This document shows positions 10,493-20,343 of a DNA stretch of 60,000 bases, one piece after another. Made by a program: the position numbers and the translations under genes. This stretch comes from Glandiceps talaboti (Eukaryota; Hemichordata; Enteropneusta; Spengelidae). Where the stretch lies: positions 17,686,694-17,746,693 of the forward strand of contig NC_135552.1 in the NCBI RefSeq assembly GCF_964340395.1, given 5' to 3'. Each line of letters opens with the position of its first letter. Within the stretch, counting starts at the first letter, position 1. A model generated the notes under the pieces. The model did no database searches. It was given only the letters and a program-made list of their open reading frames with translations, and was not told where the DNA came from.

Positions 10493-13400
10493 CTGTAAGT
10501 AATGGTAAAAACATTTCAATGGAGTAGTTTGTCAGCTTCTCATTCCATAACATGGAATGAGGCCTAAAAACCCCAAATAAATAGTACTGAATTTGTAGCT
10601 CCTCGGAAATCAATACAGTGTACATGAAATAAAATCTCAAAATTCATGAACTTTTGGAAACAGTAGCCCCATCTACATGGCACTAAAATCCTACCTGAGG
10701 CAGGACTAAGGATAGTTTGAAGCCTGTGTAGACATAAACGCGTCCCAAACTTGTCCTAAAACCATTCTGACTTAGGACACCTTTGAGAGGTTTCCTGAAA
10801 CCCTCCTGACTTTGTCCTATATAGTCAGGACGGAGTCAGGAGGCAACGCGCGACATCTACGCCATAACCTTCCTGCGTGCAGACACAAAGCTATCCTACT
10901 TCAGGTAGGACTCAGGTAGGACGACCTACATCTAGACGGGGCTAGTGTTAAACAATATATATGCAAATAGTGGAAAAAAATGAATGCTTTGTAGCTTTCC
11001 TGTCTGTTCTATTAATTCATCAGTAAATACTTATCACCATCACATCAAATTGTGATTGTGTATGCACAGTATGAGTATTGCATCTAATTTGAATATTAAC
11101 TTATTTGTTGGCAGGTGTACGATCATGACAGTACATGCATTGTATCTTATTTGCATATTAACTTACTTGTCGGCAGGTGTACAATCCTGACAGCACTCTC
11201 TGTTTTGTTGACATGTTGTCCACCTGCTCCACTGGCTTTCTTTGTTTCTATTTTCAGATCATTTGGATCAAGTGATGAATTAATCTGTAAGAATTACAAG
11301 ATTATAAAAATGTCTTATTTGAATATTTTGTGTATAGTGACTTATATATAATAATCATATTGATATTTTAACAGTATTTGAAAGATATCTATATGTCATA
11401 TGCCATTATGAAAATATTTCATATACATCCTCAAAAACACATTTAATGTGAATTATGATGTAAAATGTTATGATTCATAGTAGAACAATACTGATTTTTT
11501 TGTACGGAACAGATATTGGGTTTGTGTGGACTGACACCCCTAATGCGTACAACCTATACCCTATGGAGCTTTAAAACACATTAGAAAACATTTATTTTGC
11601 ATATTTTTGGAGAAAATAATGGTTCAATAATTTGCATAACTGACCTTATTTGGACAAAATGTGCCTTGCACGTATGTGAGGGCGCTGTCCTCATTGATTT
11701 TTAAAATGGAGGCAATATGGATGTGACACTGGGTATGTGTGACACTGGGTATAATGAAAACCATTATAATCAAATTTCAAAGAAGGGATATGGTTATGAA
11801 CTACATTTGCAAATGAATGACAACTTGTGAGTCATTATATCAATATTTATTTATAACACATATGAATTATGATATAATCCCATACTTGTTTTGGGTGAGG
11901 TAATATAGCCACTGCCATGGTACTGGTGTGTATTCGACCTTGTCTTTCAGTTTTAGGAACTCTTTGTACTCGGTGAACTCCACCTTCATATTTCATGTAT
12001 TTATACACTTCTTCTCCACTGATGTTGACAGTCGCATGTCGAATACCACCTACAATTATTGTAACATTATTGAAAAGAAAAACTTATCAAAATCAGATAA
12101 AATTTCACACAAACATACATCAATTTTTGGAGCGAAAATCAGAACATCACAACATTTGTAAAGGACAAAATCAATAACTTATTCTTAGGTTAAGTGTTCA
12201 AATAATACTGTTCAAAGACTTCTTTCACTTTGGTATAAATGTCTGCCTTTGTTTAACAAATATATATTTCTATTGTTCTTCACATACAAGGAGACAATAT
12301 CAAATATTTTCATTATCGCTTCCTATTGTTTCATACTTCAGTATTACACACAACTATGTAGGAAAGAGAAAATGCAGAGATAGACTATGTCAAATATGAT
12401 ACTAACATAGTCTGTCAGGTATGCCATGATGGGGTGCCCTCTTGCATCAGTCAACCCCTTTCACAGCGAGTTCTAGCTGATAGGCGTGGCACAAGTCGTA
12501 ACTTACAGACCAACTACTATCATAGTACTTCAGCATTTTGTTTTGTTTTTGTTTTTAATTAGTTTCATTTAGATTAGTTTATTTCATTAGATCTAAAAGA
12601 CAGATAAATATCATGTATATACACAAATCAAATCAAAACTGATATATTTTTGTAATACACCTCTAACGATGCTGACATTGTCAGCAAAACTTTAGGATTC
12701 ACTTTGAAGAAAATTTTTGAGTCTGGAAATAGAAATTTTCATTTGATACTATAACCCATAAAGTAATAGACATGTTTCTAGTCAGTTCCATTTATGAGAT
12801 TTGCAGGTTTGAGCCCCATTGCTGCCATTTATTTCTGAATTAATGGCTAAAGTCCTTGGGCAAGATTTGAACCATGACTTAGCCTCAGTCAACCCAGCTG
12901 TATAATTGGGGATCTGGTAGAATAGAGGTTGCAATGTGAATGCTATAATCATATGTGCTTATAAAGGCTGCAATGGATTGTATGCTCCCCAGGGGATTGA
13001 TGATGTAAAGGGCTGTTGTGTTGCTATAGATCCATGCCATGGGTAATAATTGTAAAGTGTTTTGAGCACAGAGTAGGAAAGTGCTATATAAAAACCAATA
13101 TTAGTGGCAGGATTAGGGAAATGTGAGAATCTTGACTTGTGTTGCATATTTTACATACCCATGTCACTGTCACTTAGTACATATCTTTATATCATTATCA
13201 TTACAACATACTAATGTCACTGTCACATAGTATATATCTTTATATCATTATCATTACAACATACCAATGTCACTGTCACTTAGTACATATATCTTTATAT
13301 CATTATCATTACAACATACCAATGTCACTGTCACTTAGTACATATCTTTATATCATTATCATTACAACATACCAATGTCACTGTCACTTATTACATATCG

Positions 13401-16400
13401 TTATATCATTATCATTATCATTACAACATACCAATGTCACTGTCACTGATGTGAAGAACATCAAACTTCCATCCCTTGTAAATTGCATATCTTTGGTACA
13501 TTTCAAACATGTCAGTTGTAAATAACATAGCTTCTTGACCACCAACACCAGCTGTTAATTCTACAATGACATCATCGATATCATCATCTTCATCTACTGG
13601 AACCAGTAAGGATAAGATCTGTAAGGGAGGTGGTTTCAATTGTAATGTTAAGTTTTCATATTATGACATGTACTTGTTAATAACACTTTGAAAGTACAGG
13701 GTACTATACTGTATTGCACCATACTGTACCGTACTAGACTATTATAATACTACAACAAGGATCCGAAATATCAGCTGTTTTTCCTCTGTTACAATGTCAG
13801 CATATCATGTTGTAACAATAAAACAAATCATCAAATCATGATGTTGTAAATTTATAATAATAATGAGAATCTTATCTTTATTCGTCCATATAAATTTGGA
13901 AATTTTTTTGAATGGTTGCCACTGGAGAAGTGCCCTAGTGCTCTAGTGTTGAAGAAGAAGGGGAAAACCGGAGTACCCGGGAAAAACCTGCACTGTTCGA
14001 CAGGGTTAAACTGAGCATCACCATTCTTACATAGACCTGATTAAATTTTAATCAAAGCCAGTCGACTCTTGTCGGGTTCGAACCCAGACTGCAGAGGTAA
14101 AAGGCATACCAGGTAACTGCTCGGCCACAAATTGTTCTCATGGTGAGATTCTTTGTTGAATTTATCAACAATGTCATAGAAAACTTTCCTTAAATCTGTA
14201 CATAGCTGTGAACAATTCAAGGGGTATGTTACATTACCTCAGACTCTAATCGTTCAGTGTCCTCCAAACAGTCTTCTTTTTCTTGAGTTGCAAGTTCTTT
14301 CATTTCAGGATCATTTGAATCTGTAAAGATGTAGCAATACAAGAATTGAATATTTTCTGTTGTACAGTCTTAAATTACACAAAACACGTTGAAACCATGT
14401 AGATCAGTAAGTTTAATTGTTTTGTACATGTCACTTAGTTCTCTGTTTGCTGAAATGTGATGATTTTGCAGCTTGACTGTAGAAAGGAGACATAAATTTA
14501 TAAATTATAGGAAACGTTTAGTTATAGAAGACATTTAATTATAGGAAACATTTAGTCATGACAATTTCTGACAATTTCAGGAAGTCCATCCTGGAATCAA
14601 TGCTAGACCACTATTACCGGTATCTATAACCTTTATTTATTTCAAAAACAAATCAAAACAAAGACTATAACTGAAGATCTACAAATATTCTTATCATGCA
14701 TCTCTATTTCAGTTTGTTCAGTTGTACTAGATTGTGAAATAGCACCCTCGTGTAAGGATATGATTTGTTACCCAATTTATTGTTGTATTCTTTTTATACT
14801 GCATGATATGGGGCATATGTCATGGTTGGGGTACATTTTATCTAAGTTAGGGGGTTCAATAGTAACTCCTTAGCAAATGTGTATTTGTTGTAAAGCTCAT
14901 GTAAAAGCTGGGGACATGTTATTGAACAAGCTACTGCAACTTCAGGCCAACATCTTATACATTTGGTTACTTACTGAGAACATAGATCATAGATAACAAG
15001 TACGTTTGTTTCATCATAGGCAGTAGAGGGGAAATTTCTCCTCCACTTTCTATGGTTTCATAGACATGTTGAGACAAGGAAAACAGACTAGCGTCTCAAG
15101 TCTGGTAACAATGTTTATTTAACGCTCACCTTTCTCATTATGCAATGTCACAGGATATGTTCAACAATTTCCTATGGAACTGTATTCTCTTGTTTATATT
15201 TTGAGTTTCAGAACTATCGCAGAAGAAATATTTTTCACAATCAGGAATAATTAATTTGAATCAAGAGTCTTAAAGTCATCAGTTCCAGTACTGATGTGCC
15301 GCTGAGTATCTAATCAAATTATTTTCATATAGCATATATACTTCTGGATATATGAGACTGCTGGTACTGGTAGCAGTTTTGCAGCCTTATTGTTGAGAAA
15401 TATGCAGAAGGAACTCAAAAACACGGATGAAAAATAATTTGACACTGACAATGTGTATTAGGAAAGTTGAGCTGTTCTTTTACAGGGCATCTATCTGATA
15501 CGACATCTGAGATTGGCCATATCTATGTGAAAAAGTTCTGCTCAAAATTACCAAAGTGTAATGAAAGTGTGGAGTGATGCGATGTTTGGAACTAGTGTGG
15601 ATACTCTGAGTGATAATGATTTACATATTTTACAGGCATGATGAACTGAACAAAAGATACACAATGTCATTTTGACCAACTTTGAATCTCGTATTCTTAA
15701 CTGATAGGGATATATTTCTGACTGGTCTGGTATGAAAAATTATAATTGTGTCATTCATTCAAATATTTCCCCATGTCTTCATTAATTCATGTTCTGTTAT
15801 GATCAGGAATGTATACTTTTATCAGATTTGTATGTCAAAAGCACCAGAGAGCAATGCTTTCGATCCTAAAATTTCAAAAAGTGCCAATTTGATAGACACA
15901 ACTCACCTTGTAACAAAGTCTCTATCTCAGCTAGTTCAATTTTCTTCTCTTCCCATTCTGTTACTCTCTCCATTATTGGTTCTAACTCATTTCTTCTTTT
16001 CTTTAAACTTTGTTGTTTCTTTCCAGTCAGAGTAAGATCTCCTGACAGCTGTTCTTCAATTTCTTTGTATTTGGTGAGTAAATTTGACAAGTAGTTTTTC
16101 ACTTTATCGTTGTTCAAAGAGATGCCCTCAACATTTGCAGTGGTTGAATTCCATTGTTTTTGTGTCAATGTTGGTATCACTGAAATCTGGCAGTTTTTAC
16201 TTGGATTTATCGACCGAATATTACCATGGTCTAGTGAGACTGAGACTATAAAAACACACTGTGATGAAAGTTTCCTGGCTGCAATGCTATTATAACCCAT
16301 CTGTCTTGTAGGAATACTATGATGATCACATGGATACGCCCATCTACAAGTCCTGGAGACACTGTATCTGTTGTGATATTGTCTCTGTGCAATCCCTGGT

Positions 16401-16462
16401 ATATTACACCATAGAAATCTCCTGATAAGAGTAATTGCCTTCATTTGGTGCACTGCAGCCAT
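10125..16462 (-). CDS. MTRF1L: Mitochondrial release factor mtRF1a-like, whole gene (6 coding exons)
   Basis: The coding join is 16462-15907, 14320-14238, 13618-13432, 12049-11886, 11284-11167 and 10492-10125 (1,476 nt, 491 residues plus stop). All junctions are GT-AG and phases agree (1, 0, 1, 0, 1). The product is a class-I peptide-chain release factor that would read UAA/UAG on mitoribosomes and trigger peptide release. The PKT tripeptide (about residues 307-309, in [12 protein letters not shown]) is the stop-codon recognition motif, and [12 protein letters not shown] (GGQ about 351-353) is the peptidyl-tRNA hydrolysis motif. The unmodified PKT loop indicates the mtRF1a (MTRF1L) type rather than vertebrate MTRF1, which has loop insertions. 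The N-terminus is Arg-rich and poor in acid, consistent with mitochondrial import. The protein is longer than human MTRF1L (about 380 aa) because of a long N-terminal part. Order and motifs make the call secure. Confidence 0.92.
10661..10947. mobile_element. MITE-like element inside MTRF1L last intron
   Basis: The ends are inverted repeats: CAGTAGCCCCATCTACATG on the left, and the reverse complement of the right end reads CACTAGCCCCGTCTAGATG. The similarity runs on for about 45 bp into a TCCTACCTGAG motif repeated inside. The element is 287 bp, more CpG-rich than its surroundings and non-coding. Termini starting CA..GCCCC recall hAT-type MITEs, but no clear 8-bp target duplication is seen. 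Confidence 0.65.
11075..11198 (-). repeat. 62-bp tandem duplication of an exon end and its donor
   Basis: Two copies, 62 bp apart, share ATTAACTTA, TTGT, GGCAGGTGTAC and CCTGACAGCA-like sequence. The right copy is the real end of MTRF1L exon 5 plus its donor. The left copy lies in the intron, and its donor G has become A (CAA|ATAAGT), so it is probably silent. Confidence 0.8.
11167..11284 (-). CDS. MTRF1L: MTRF1L coding exon 5 (GGQ exon)
   Basis: It encodes [17 protein letters not shown] and then [20 protein letters not shown], containing the universal GGQ peptide-release loop. The donor is CGACAA|GTAAGT. The end of this exon and its donor are duplicated about 62 bp downstream (on the gene strand), where the donor has decayed to CAAATAAGT. 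Confidence 0.92.
11886..12049 (-). CDS. MTRF1L: MTRF1L coding exon 4 (codon-recognition part)
   Basis: It encodes [20 protein letters not shown] and then [18 protein letters not shown] and [17 protein letters not shown]. This is the most diagnostic part of the gene: [18 protein letters not shown] is the RF1 domain-2 signature carrying the PxT stop-codon reader. The acceptor is AATTGTAG and the donor is AAACAA|GTATGG. Confidence 0.92.
12765..13106 (+). mobile_element. tRNA-derived SINE, long copy, in MTRF1L intron
   Basis: The 5' part has a Pol III B-box-like GCAGGTTTGAGCCCC, then a body (AATGGCTAAAGTCC, CAAGATTTGAACCAT), then AGGTTGCAATGTGAATGC, and a 3' tail AAAGTGTTTTGAGCAC ending in GTGCTATATAAAAACC, typical of SINEs with a LINE-like tail. 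A head-only relative is at 49408-49525. It is in antisense orientation to the host gene. Confidence 0.7.
13153..13446 (-). repeat. 53-59-bp tandem array copying the MTRF1L exon 3 donor
   Basis: Five intronic units plus the real junction each contain, on the gene strand, GTGACAGTGACATTG|GTATGT or a one-base variant. Units begin near 13153, 13206, 13259, 13314, 13367 and 13426 (the real one). Fifteen exonic bases and about 40 intronic bases form the unit. All copies keep the GTATGT. Confidence 0.9.
13432..13618 (-). CDS. MTRF1L: MTRF1L coding exon 3
   Basis: It encodes [12 protein letters not shown]... then [15 protein letters not shown], the conserved AGxGGxEA segment at the start of the RF1 core, and ends in HISDSDI. 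The donor is GACATTG|GTATGT, and its last 15 exonic bases plus donor are repeated five times in the intron (see 13153-13446). The GGQ inside AGVGGQEA is not the catalytic GGQ. Confidence 0.9.
13925..14130 (-). mobile_element. Second tRNA-derived SINE, minus orientation
   Basis: Read on the minus strand from about 14130, it has an A-box-like GTGGCCGAGCAGTTACC and a B-box GGGTTCGAACCC (14076-14087 region). A body then includes AACCTGTCGAACAG-like sequence and, on the plus strand, ACCGGAGTACCCGGG. The spacing between boxes fits a tRNA promoter, but the anticodon arm does not pair, so this is a SINE and not a functional tRNA. Confidence 0.65.
14238..14320 (-). CDS. MTRF1L: MTRF1L coding exon 2
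   Basis: This 83-nt exon encodes [16 protein letters not shown] and then [12 protein letters not shown], the end of the N-terminal helical domain. The acceptor is ATCTTTACAG and the donor is TCTGAG|GTAATG. It enters in phase 1 and leaves in phase 0. It is too short and split to appear as a long ORF, but residue DPEM is typical of this position in RF1 proteins. Confidence 0.85.
14321..15906 (-). other. MTRF1L intron 1
   Basis: The intron between coding exons 1 and 2. I see a local duplication near 14515-14560 (TTATAGGAAACRTTTAGT / TTATAGAAGACATTTAATT) and otherwise no structured element. Confidence 0.7.
15907..16462 (-). CDS. MTRF1L: MTRF1L coding exon 1
   Basis: It encodes residues 1-185 plus the first base of codon 186. 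The ATG context is ACAAAATGGC. The first roughly 120 residues are rich in Arg, Ser and His with few acids ([23 protein letters not shown]), like a long mitochondrial presequence. From [20 protein letters not shown] onward it is the coiled-coil N-terminal domain of class-I RFs. The donor is TACAAG|GTGAGT. A later in-frame Met (for example MKA at residue 7) could also be used. Confidence 0.85.
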
Positions 16463-16623
16463 TTTGTGGATGGAAAAATATGACCTTGTGTGAAATTTGA
16501 ATCACTCCTTTTCTAGAGTTGTTTACAGTGTAAATCTGGAAGAATTTGAAAATATTTGCCAATATTACAGATTTGATTAATATAACTTAATGTCTAAACC
16601 ACACATAGTAAGCAGTGAATTAG

Positions 16624-16684
16624 TCATCATCACCATCACCATCACCACCATCACCACCACCACCACCACCACCACCACCACCAC
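16624..16684. repeat. (CAT/CAC)n microsatellite upstream of MTRF1L
   Basis: A trinucleotide run that goes from mixed CAT/CAC to pure CAC. It lies about 160 bp upstream of the MTRF1L ATG, in its 5'UTR or promoter. Confidence 0.9.
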
Positions 16685-16895
16685 AACTAGCTCAGAGACG
16701 TGTCTATCTGATTCTACTTGGATTGAGAGTTCAGGTGAATGACATTTTCAACATTTTCAAGCCAGATAGCCAAGGCTCTGAGCTACACCACCATCAGGGT
16801 CATCAGCATTCACCATCACATGGCACCATAACCACCACTATCATCATCAGTGCACATTATGTAACACCAACTTACCAAGACCCTAAGTTAACACT

Positions 16896-16897
<2 letters not shown>

Positions 16898-16960
<63 letters not shown>

Positions 16961-17025
16961 ACAACGACGACGACGACAACAACAACAACAACAATAACAA
17001 CAACAACAACACAAAACAACAACAT
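16898..17025. repeat. (CT)n followed by (GAC)n and (AAC)n microsatellites
   Basis: About 31 CT units end at 16959 and switch directly to GAC and then AAC repeats. The compound tract is in the head-to-head intergenic region. The predicted peptide over it is low complexity and not a gene. Confidence 0.95.
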
Positions 17026-17289
17026 CGATGATTTTAACTGTCTACAACGATTTTTGATACATTTGATTTGAGTAAACTAAAGCCATGGAGGTAGGATTCT
17101 CCATCAATGGCCACGGCCACGGCAAGGAGGCAGATCGCCCTGTACATGGCCATCTCTTTAAACTGACTTTTGATCACGAGCAAAGTCGGTTTCTTTTCAG
17201 TAAATCCCGTCATAATGATGAAATTGACTTGGATCTTTCAGAAATAACCATCTACTTACTATCTTACTGCCATGTTTTCACACATGGGC

Positions 17290-17451
17290 GCTGACATCTT
17301 GCAGTCGACAAGCCTCGTTTTCAGGGTTCTGTGCGCGATGGATATTGGGTAAAGCTAGGTAATCGGAAAAGACTGAAAATGGCGACTAGGTGAATGACGA
17401 CCAAACCTCTGTCAAAGTGACGTACTACTGCTACGAAGCACTGATTTTAAT
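17290..17451 (+). promoter_or_regulatory. Putative promoter / non-coding first exon of the DNMBP-like gene
   Basis: This CpG-containing block ends in a strong donor, TTTAAT|GTAAGTAAT (GT at 17452-17453), on the plus strand. It contains a YY1-like AAAATGGCG (17376-17384), a position and context typical of 5'UTR starts. The ATG in that site opens a four-codon upstream ORF (ATG GCG ACT AGG TGA). Joining this donor to the acceptor at 46551 would give an intron of about 29 kb. No other plus-strand gene is seen in between, so the link is inference. Confidence 0.4.
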
Positions 17452-18708
17452 GTAAGTAATCATACATCAACTCATATCATAAACAGCTTTCGTTATCGTG
17501 TTGATGTTGCCGTGTTTATCTTAAAATATTTCTGTATTACAAATATCTTGAGAGAGCCCCAGTGGTGATTTGTGTTTCGAGCTCTCACTGAGCTCGTCTA
17601 GTCTCACTCTCAGTGCCGCTGTCACTTTTCGGCAAGATAAAAGCACTCGACTCAAAAGAGAACGTTGAGTCACAAACGAAAGATTTCCAGTAGCAAGTAG
17701 ATATCAGTGTCACATATTTCTACATTTTTCTTCCTTTTATTTAACTTGGCCAAGAGCCTGTCCACTTATTATGTACTTTCGATTACCAATAGTGTACAAC
17801 CGACTTCCGCATTCACATATTTACAAGTGCATCGATTATTTTGTTTTCCCAATGGGAAATACTAAAATATCGCTAATGATATAATGTGGTAATGGAACTC
17901 CTAGACCGCGGATTATGTCAATTCAGTCCCATGTCGATGTTTTTGACAAACTACTCTCACTTTCTATCATATGATATGGTATACAGTATTCTTTTTCTTT
18001 CTTTTTAATTGATCAACAATAGTTCATTGACCTGAGTACCACTTGCAAATTTGATTTGATAATTTTCAAAATCAATGCGAATTTTTCTGACAATGATATA
18101 AATGGTTCGCATTCCAGACAGTGAGTACATACTTGATAAAATTATTCCTCATAACAAATTGGTTTATCTTGTATTACATTGTTGACCTTTGCTGTAATAG
18201 ATGGATTGGACAGATAAGACCCAATAGCAAGTTGTGATGTTTCTCATTACTGTTACATATATACAAGCAATGCTATTATTTCCTGTTGTAAGCCTTCATG
18301 GTCCAAGTAATCACACTTGTGACTTTACTTTAGATCTTTATTATTGATTAGGTTGCATTTACTTCTTGGATACTATCAGTCGTTCAGGCAATTTAAGGCA
18401 GGGCTCAAATTTAACTTATGCTTGGTAGTGAGATTTATGCAAGTTAGTTATTTTAGTTACAGTTTTTTGTATTGACGTTCATTGGTCTAACAGACTGCTA
18501 CCTTATAAATTTGGTAGGTGACATACAATGTTTATGGTAGTGGTCTATGTACCCAGGACTATTGCTAATTTGAAATGTAGGGCAAGGAACAAACAATTTA
18601 CATGTCCTACTAATTAAGGTAAAGTTACTTGCATTCACAACTAAATGCAAGTACATAACCCATAACACCAAATTAAAGCGTTTTCTGTTTGTAGCACAAT
18701 CGTTTACA

Positions 18709-18831
18709 GCATCCATATCAAGTGTAAAAGTACACTGTTCCAGTTGCTATTTGACCACATTAGAAAGGCCACATGCTACGATTGTAAATAAACCAATTGA
18801 AACAGTATACTTTTATACTTGATATGAATGC
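18709..18831. mobile_element. Short MITE-like foldback
   Basis: The left end GCATCCATATCAAGTGTAAA is matched by the reverse complement of the right end, GCATTCATATCAAGTATAAA. The arms continue through AGTACACTGTT to CAGTTG (about 38 bp per arm). Total length about 120 bp, non-coding. Confidence 0.75.
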
Positions 18832-19633
18832 AATAAAGAGGAGGAGGGAAGGGGTAGTACATAGAGAAAGTGCTTTATTTCAGTGTTACTTGTTGTAATT
18901 ATATGAATGGCCACACAGCATTGTTATTGTGGTATCATGCTCCATGTTATGAAATTGATATCTGTTGACATTTGTAGAGTTTCTGAAACAATGAGGGTCC
19001 ATAGTAAGATCATTGGCCTTGGACATGTATGTATGTTACTTCCTCTAGGCATCTAACAATATCAAGTTATTGTGAATAGCAGGAAATATCCACTGCTTTT
19101 TAGATGTCAGCATTTAGGTCATGTCAAGGTATTATATACCGTATTCTGTTTAAGACACTCTAAAAGTGAATGGATTTAAAAGAACTCTTGATTACTGTAA
19201 AGTGTTTGTGATGAAGATATTAGATATACAGGTATTAGTATAAAACACTGTTACACTGCCCTCTCTCACAAAACTCTATATACAAAATAGCTTTCATATT
19301 TTGACTAAAATTATTGCATGTAATAATTAATAAAGAGTCTTCATTAATCAAGTCAAGAGGAAACTTTTATTGAAAATATTTTCAGTAACAGTCATGTTTC
19401 ATGATGTGTATACTGAACTATAGTAAGATAGCAAAATACTAACATGATGGCTTGCAAAAAATACATTATTGTCCTAGAGTCAAAAATATGGGTGTGTCTG
19501 TCCACATATACTGTTCTGAGGCATTTTGGTATTTTGCAAAACTTAATGTTCAGATCCACCCTCAAACTGTTTTACCCTCAAAATAGGTAAGTGTAATTTT
19601 TTTAAATATTTTTTAAAATCAATATCAAACAAA

Positions 19634-19697
19634 TTAATCCTTTCTCCCTATGGAGTATTTGTTTGTACACAACTACAAATTTGGAGAAAGAGGATTA
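19634..19697. mobile_element. 64-bp foldback with TTAA ends
   Basis: Starts TTAATCCTTTCTCC and ends GGAGAAAGAGGATTAA, an inverted pair with one extra base. TTAA is the target of piggyBac-type elements, so this may be a tiny remnant, but it is short. Confidence 0.4.
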
Positions 19698-20248
19698 ACA
19701 AGTTTCTTAAAAATACTCAATTTTGGTGGTTGACAAAGACATTGCATTTGGAGTACATCATTGTAATATATAGTTAGGAAGAGTCAAAAGGAAAGTGATA
19801 CTGGAGCAAGAGATTTCATTGGCATTTACAGTCCTGTAGATAGCTAGTAATATTCATAAACATAGGAATACAGTTTAAACATGTAATACAATGTAGTTGA
19901 GGTAGAAAGATCAGAGCTTAAAGTTATAACCACCAAGAATGAAAACTATTTGATAACTCTGTCAGTGTCTGATATGTACTGATAAAAGATTGTTGTAGAA
20001 TTTGTATGGGTGGTCATTATAACATTCTCTGCCTGTATGTTATGTTCTTCCTCATCACTACACTGGAAACTACAGAAAACCTCACTTTCAAAATTGACCT
20101 TTTTTTTAATAACATCACTGACAACTTTTATTTGAAAGACTGAACAGATTGACCTGGCTAGGGGGTCCAGTGGAGACTGCATTAGCAAAAGATGTCCTTC
20201 TGTATTACATGTAAATTTTAATTCAGTTGGCATGTATTATCCAGGGAG

Positions 20249-20343
20249 TGTTTTGGGAGTATTGTGATGTCATAGGGAATGCAGAAACTGGGACCTTTGG
20301 GAGTATTGTGATGTCATCGGGAAATGCATAAACTGGGACCTTT
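20249..20343. repeat. Two-copy tandem duplication, about 48-50 bp
   Basis: TTTGGGAGTATTGTGATGTC and AACTGGGACCTTT occur twice in tandem with few differences. Confidence 0.8.

Noticed and set aside
10493-10640. Upstream part of the 171-codon ORF as MTRF1L coding sequence
   Set aside because: A clear acceptor at 10494-10493 joins in phase with exon 5; the upstream residues do not match RF1 proteins.
14060-14130. Functional tRNA gene on the minus strand
   Set aside because: The A and B boxes are there, but the acceptor and anticodon stems do not pair; it fits a SINE head better.
17085-17294. 69-codon plus-strand ORF with a good ATG context (MEVGFSINGHGH)
   Set aside because: No homology I recognise, ends without a donor, and lies in the presumed bidirectional promoter region. 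At most it could be a uORF.
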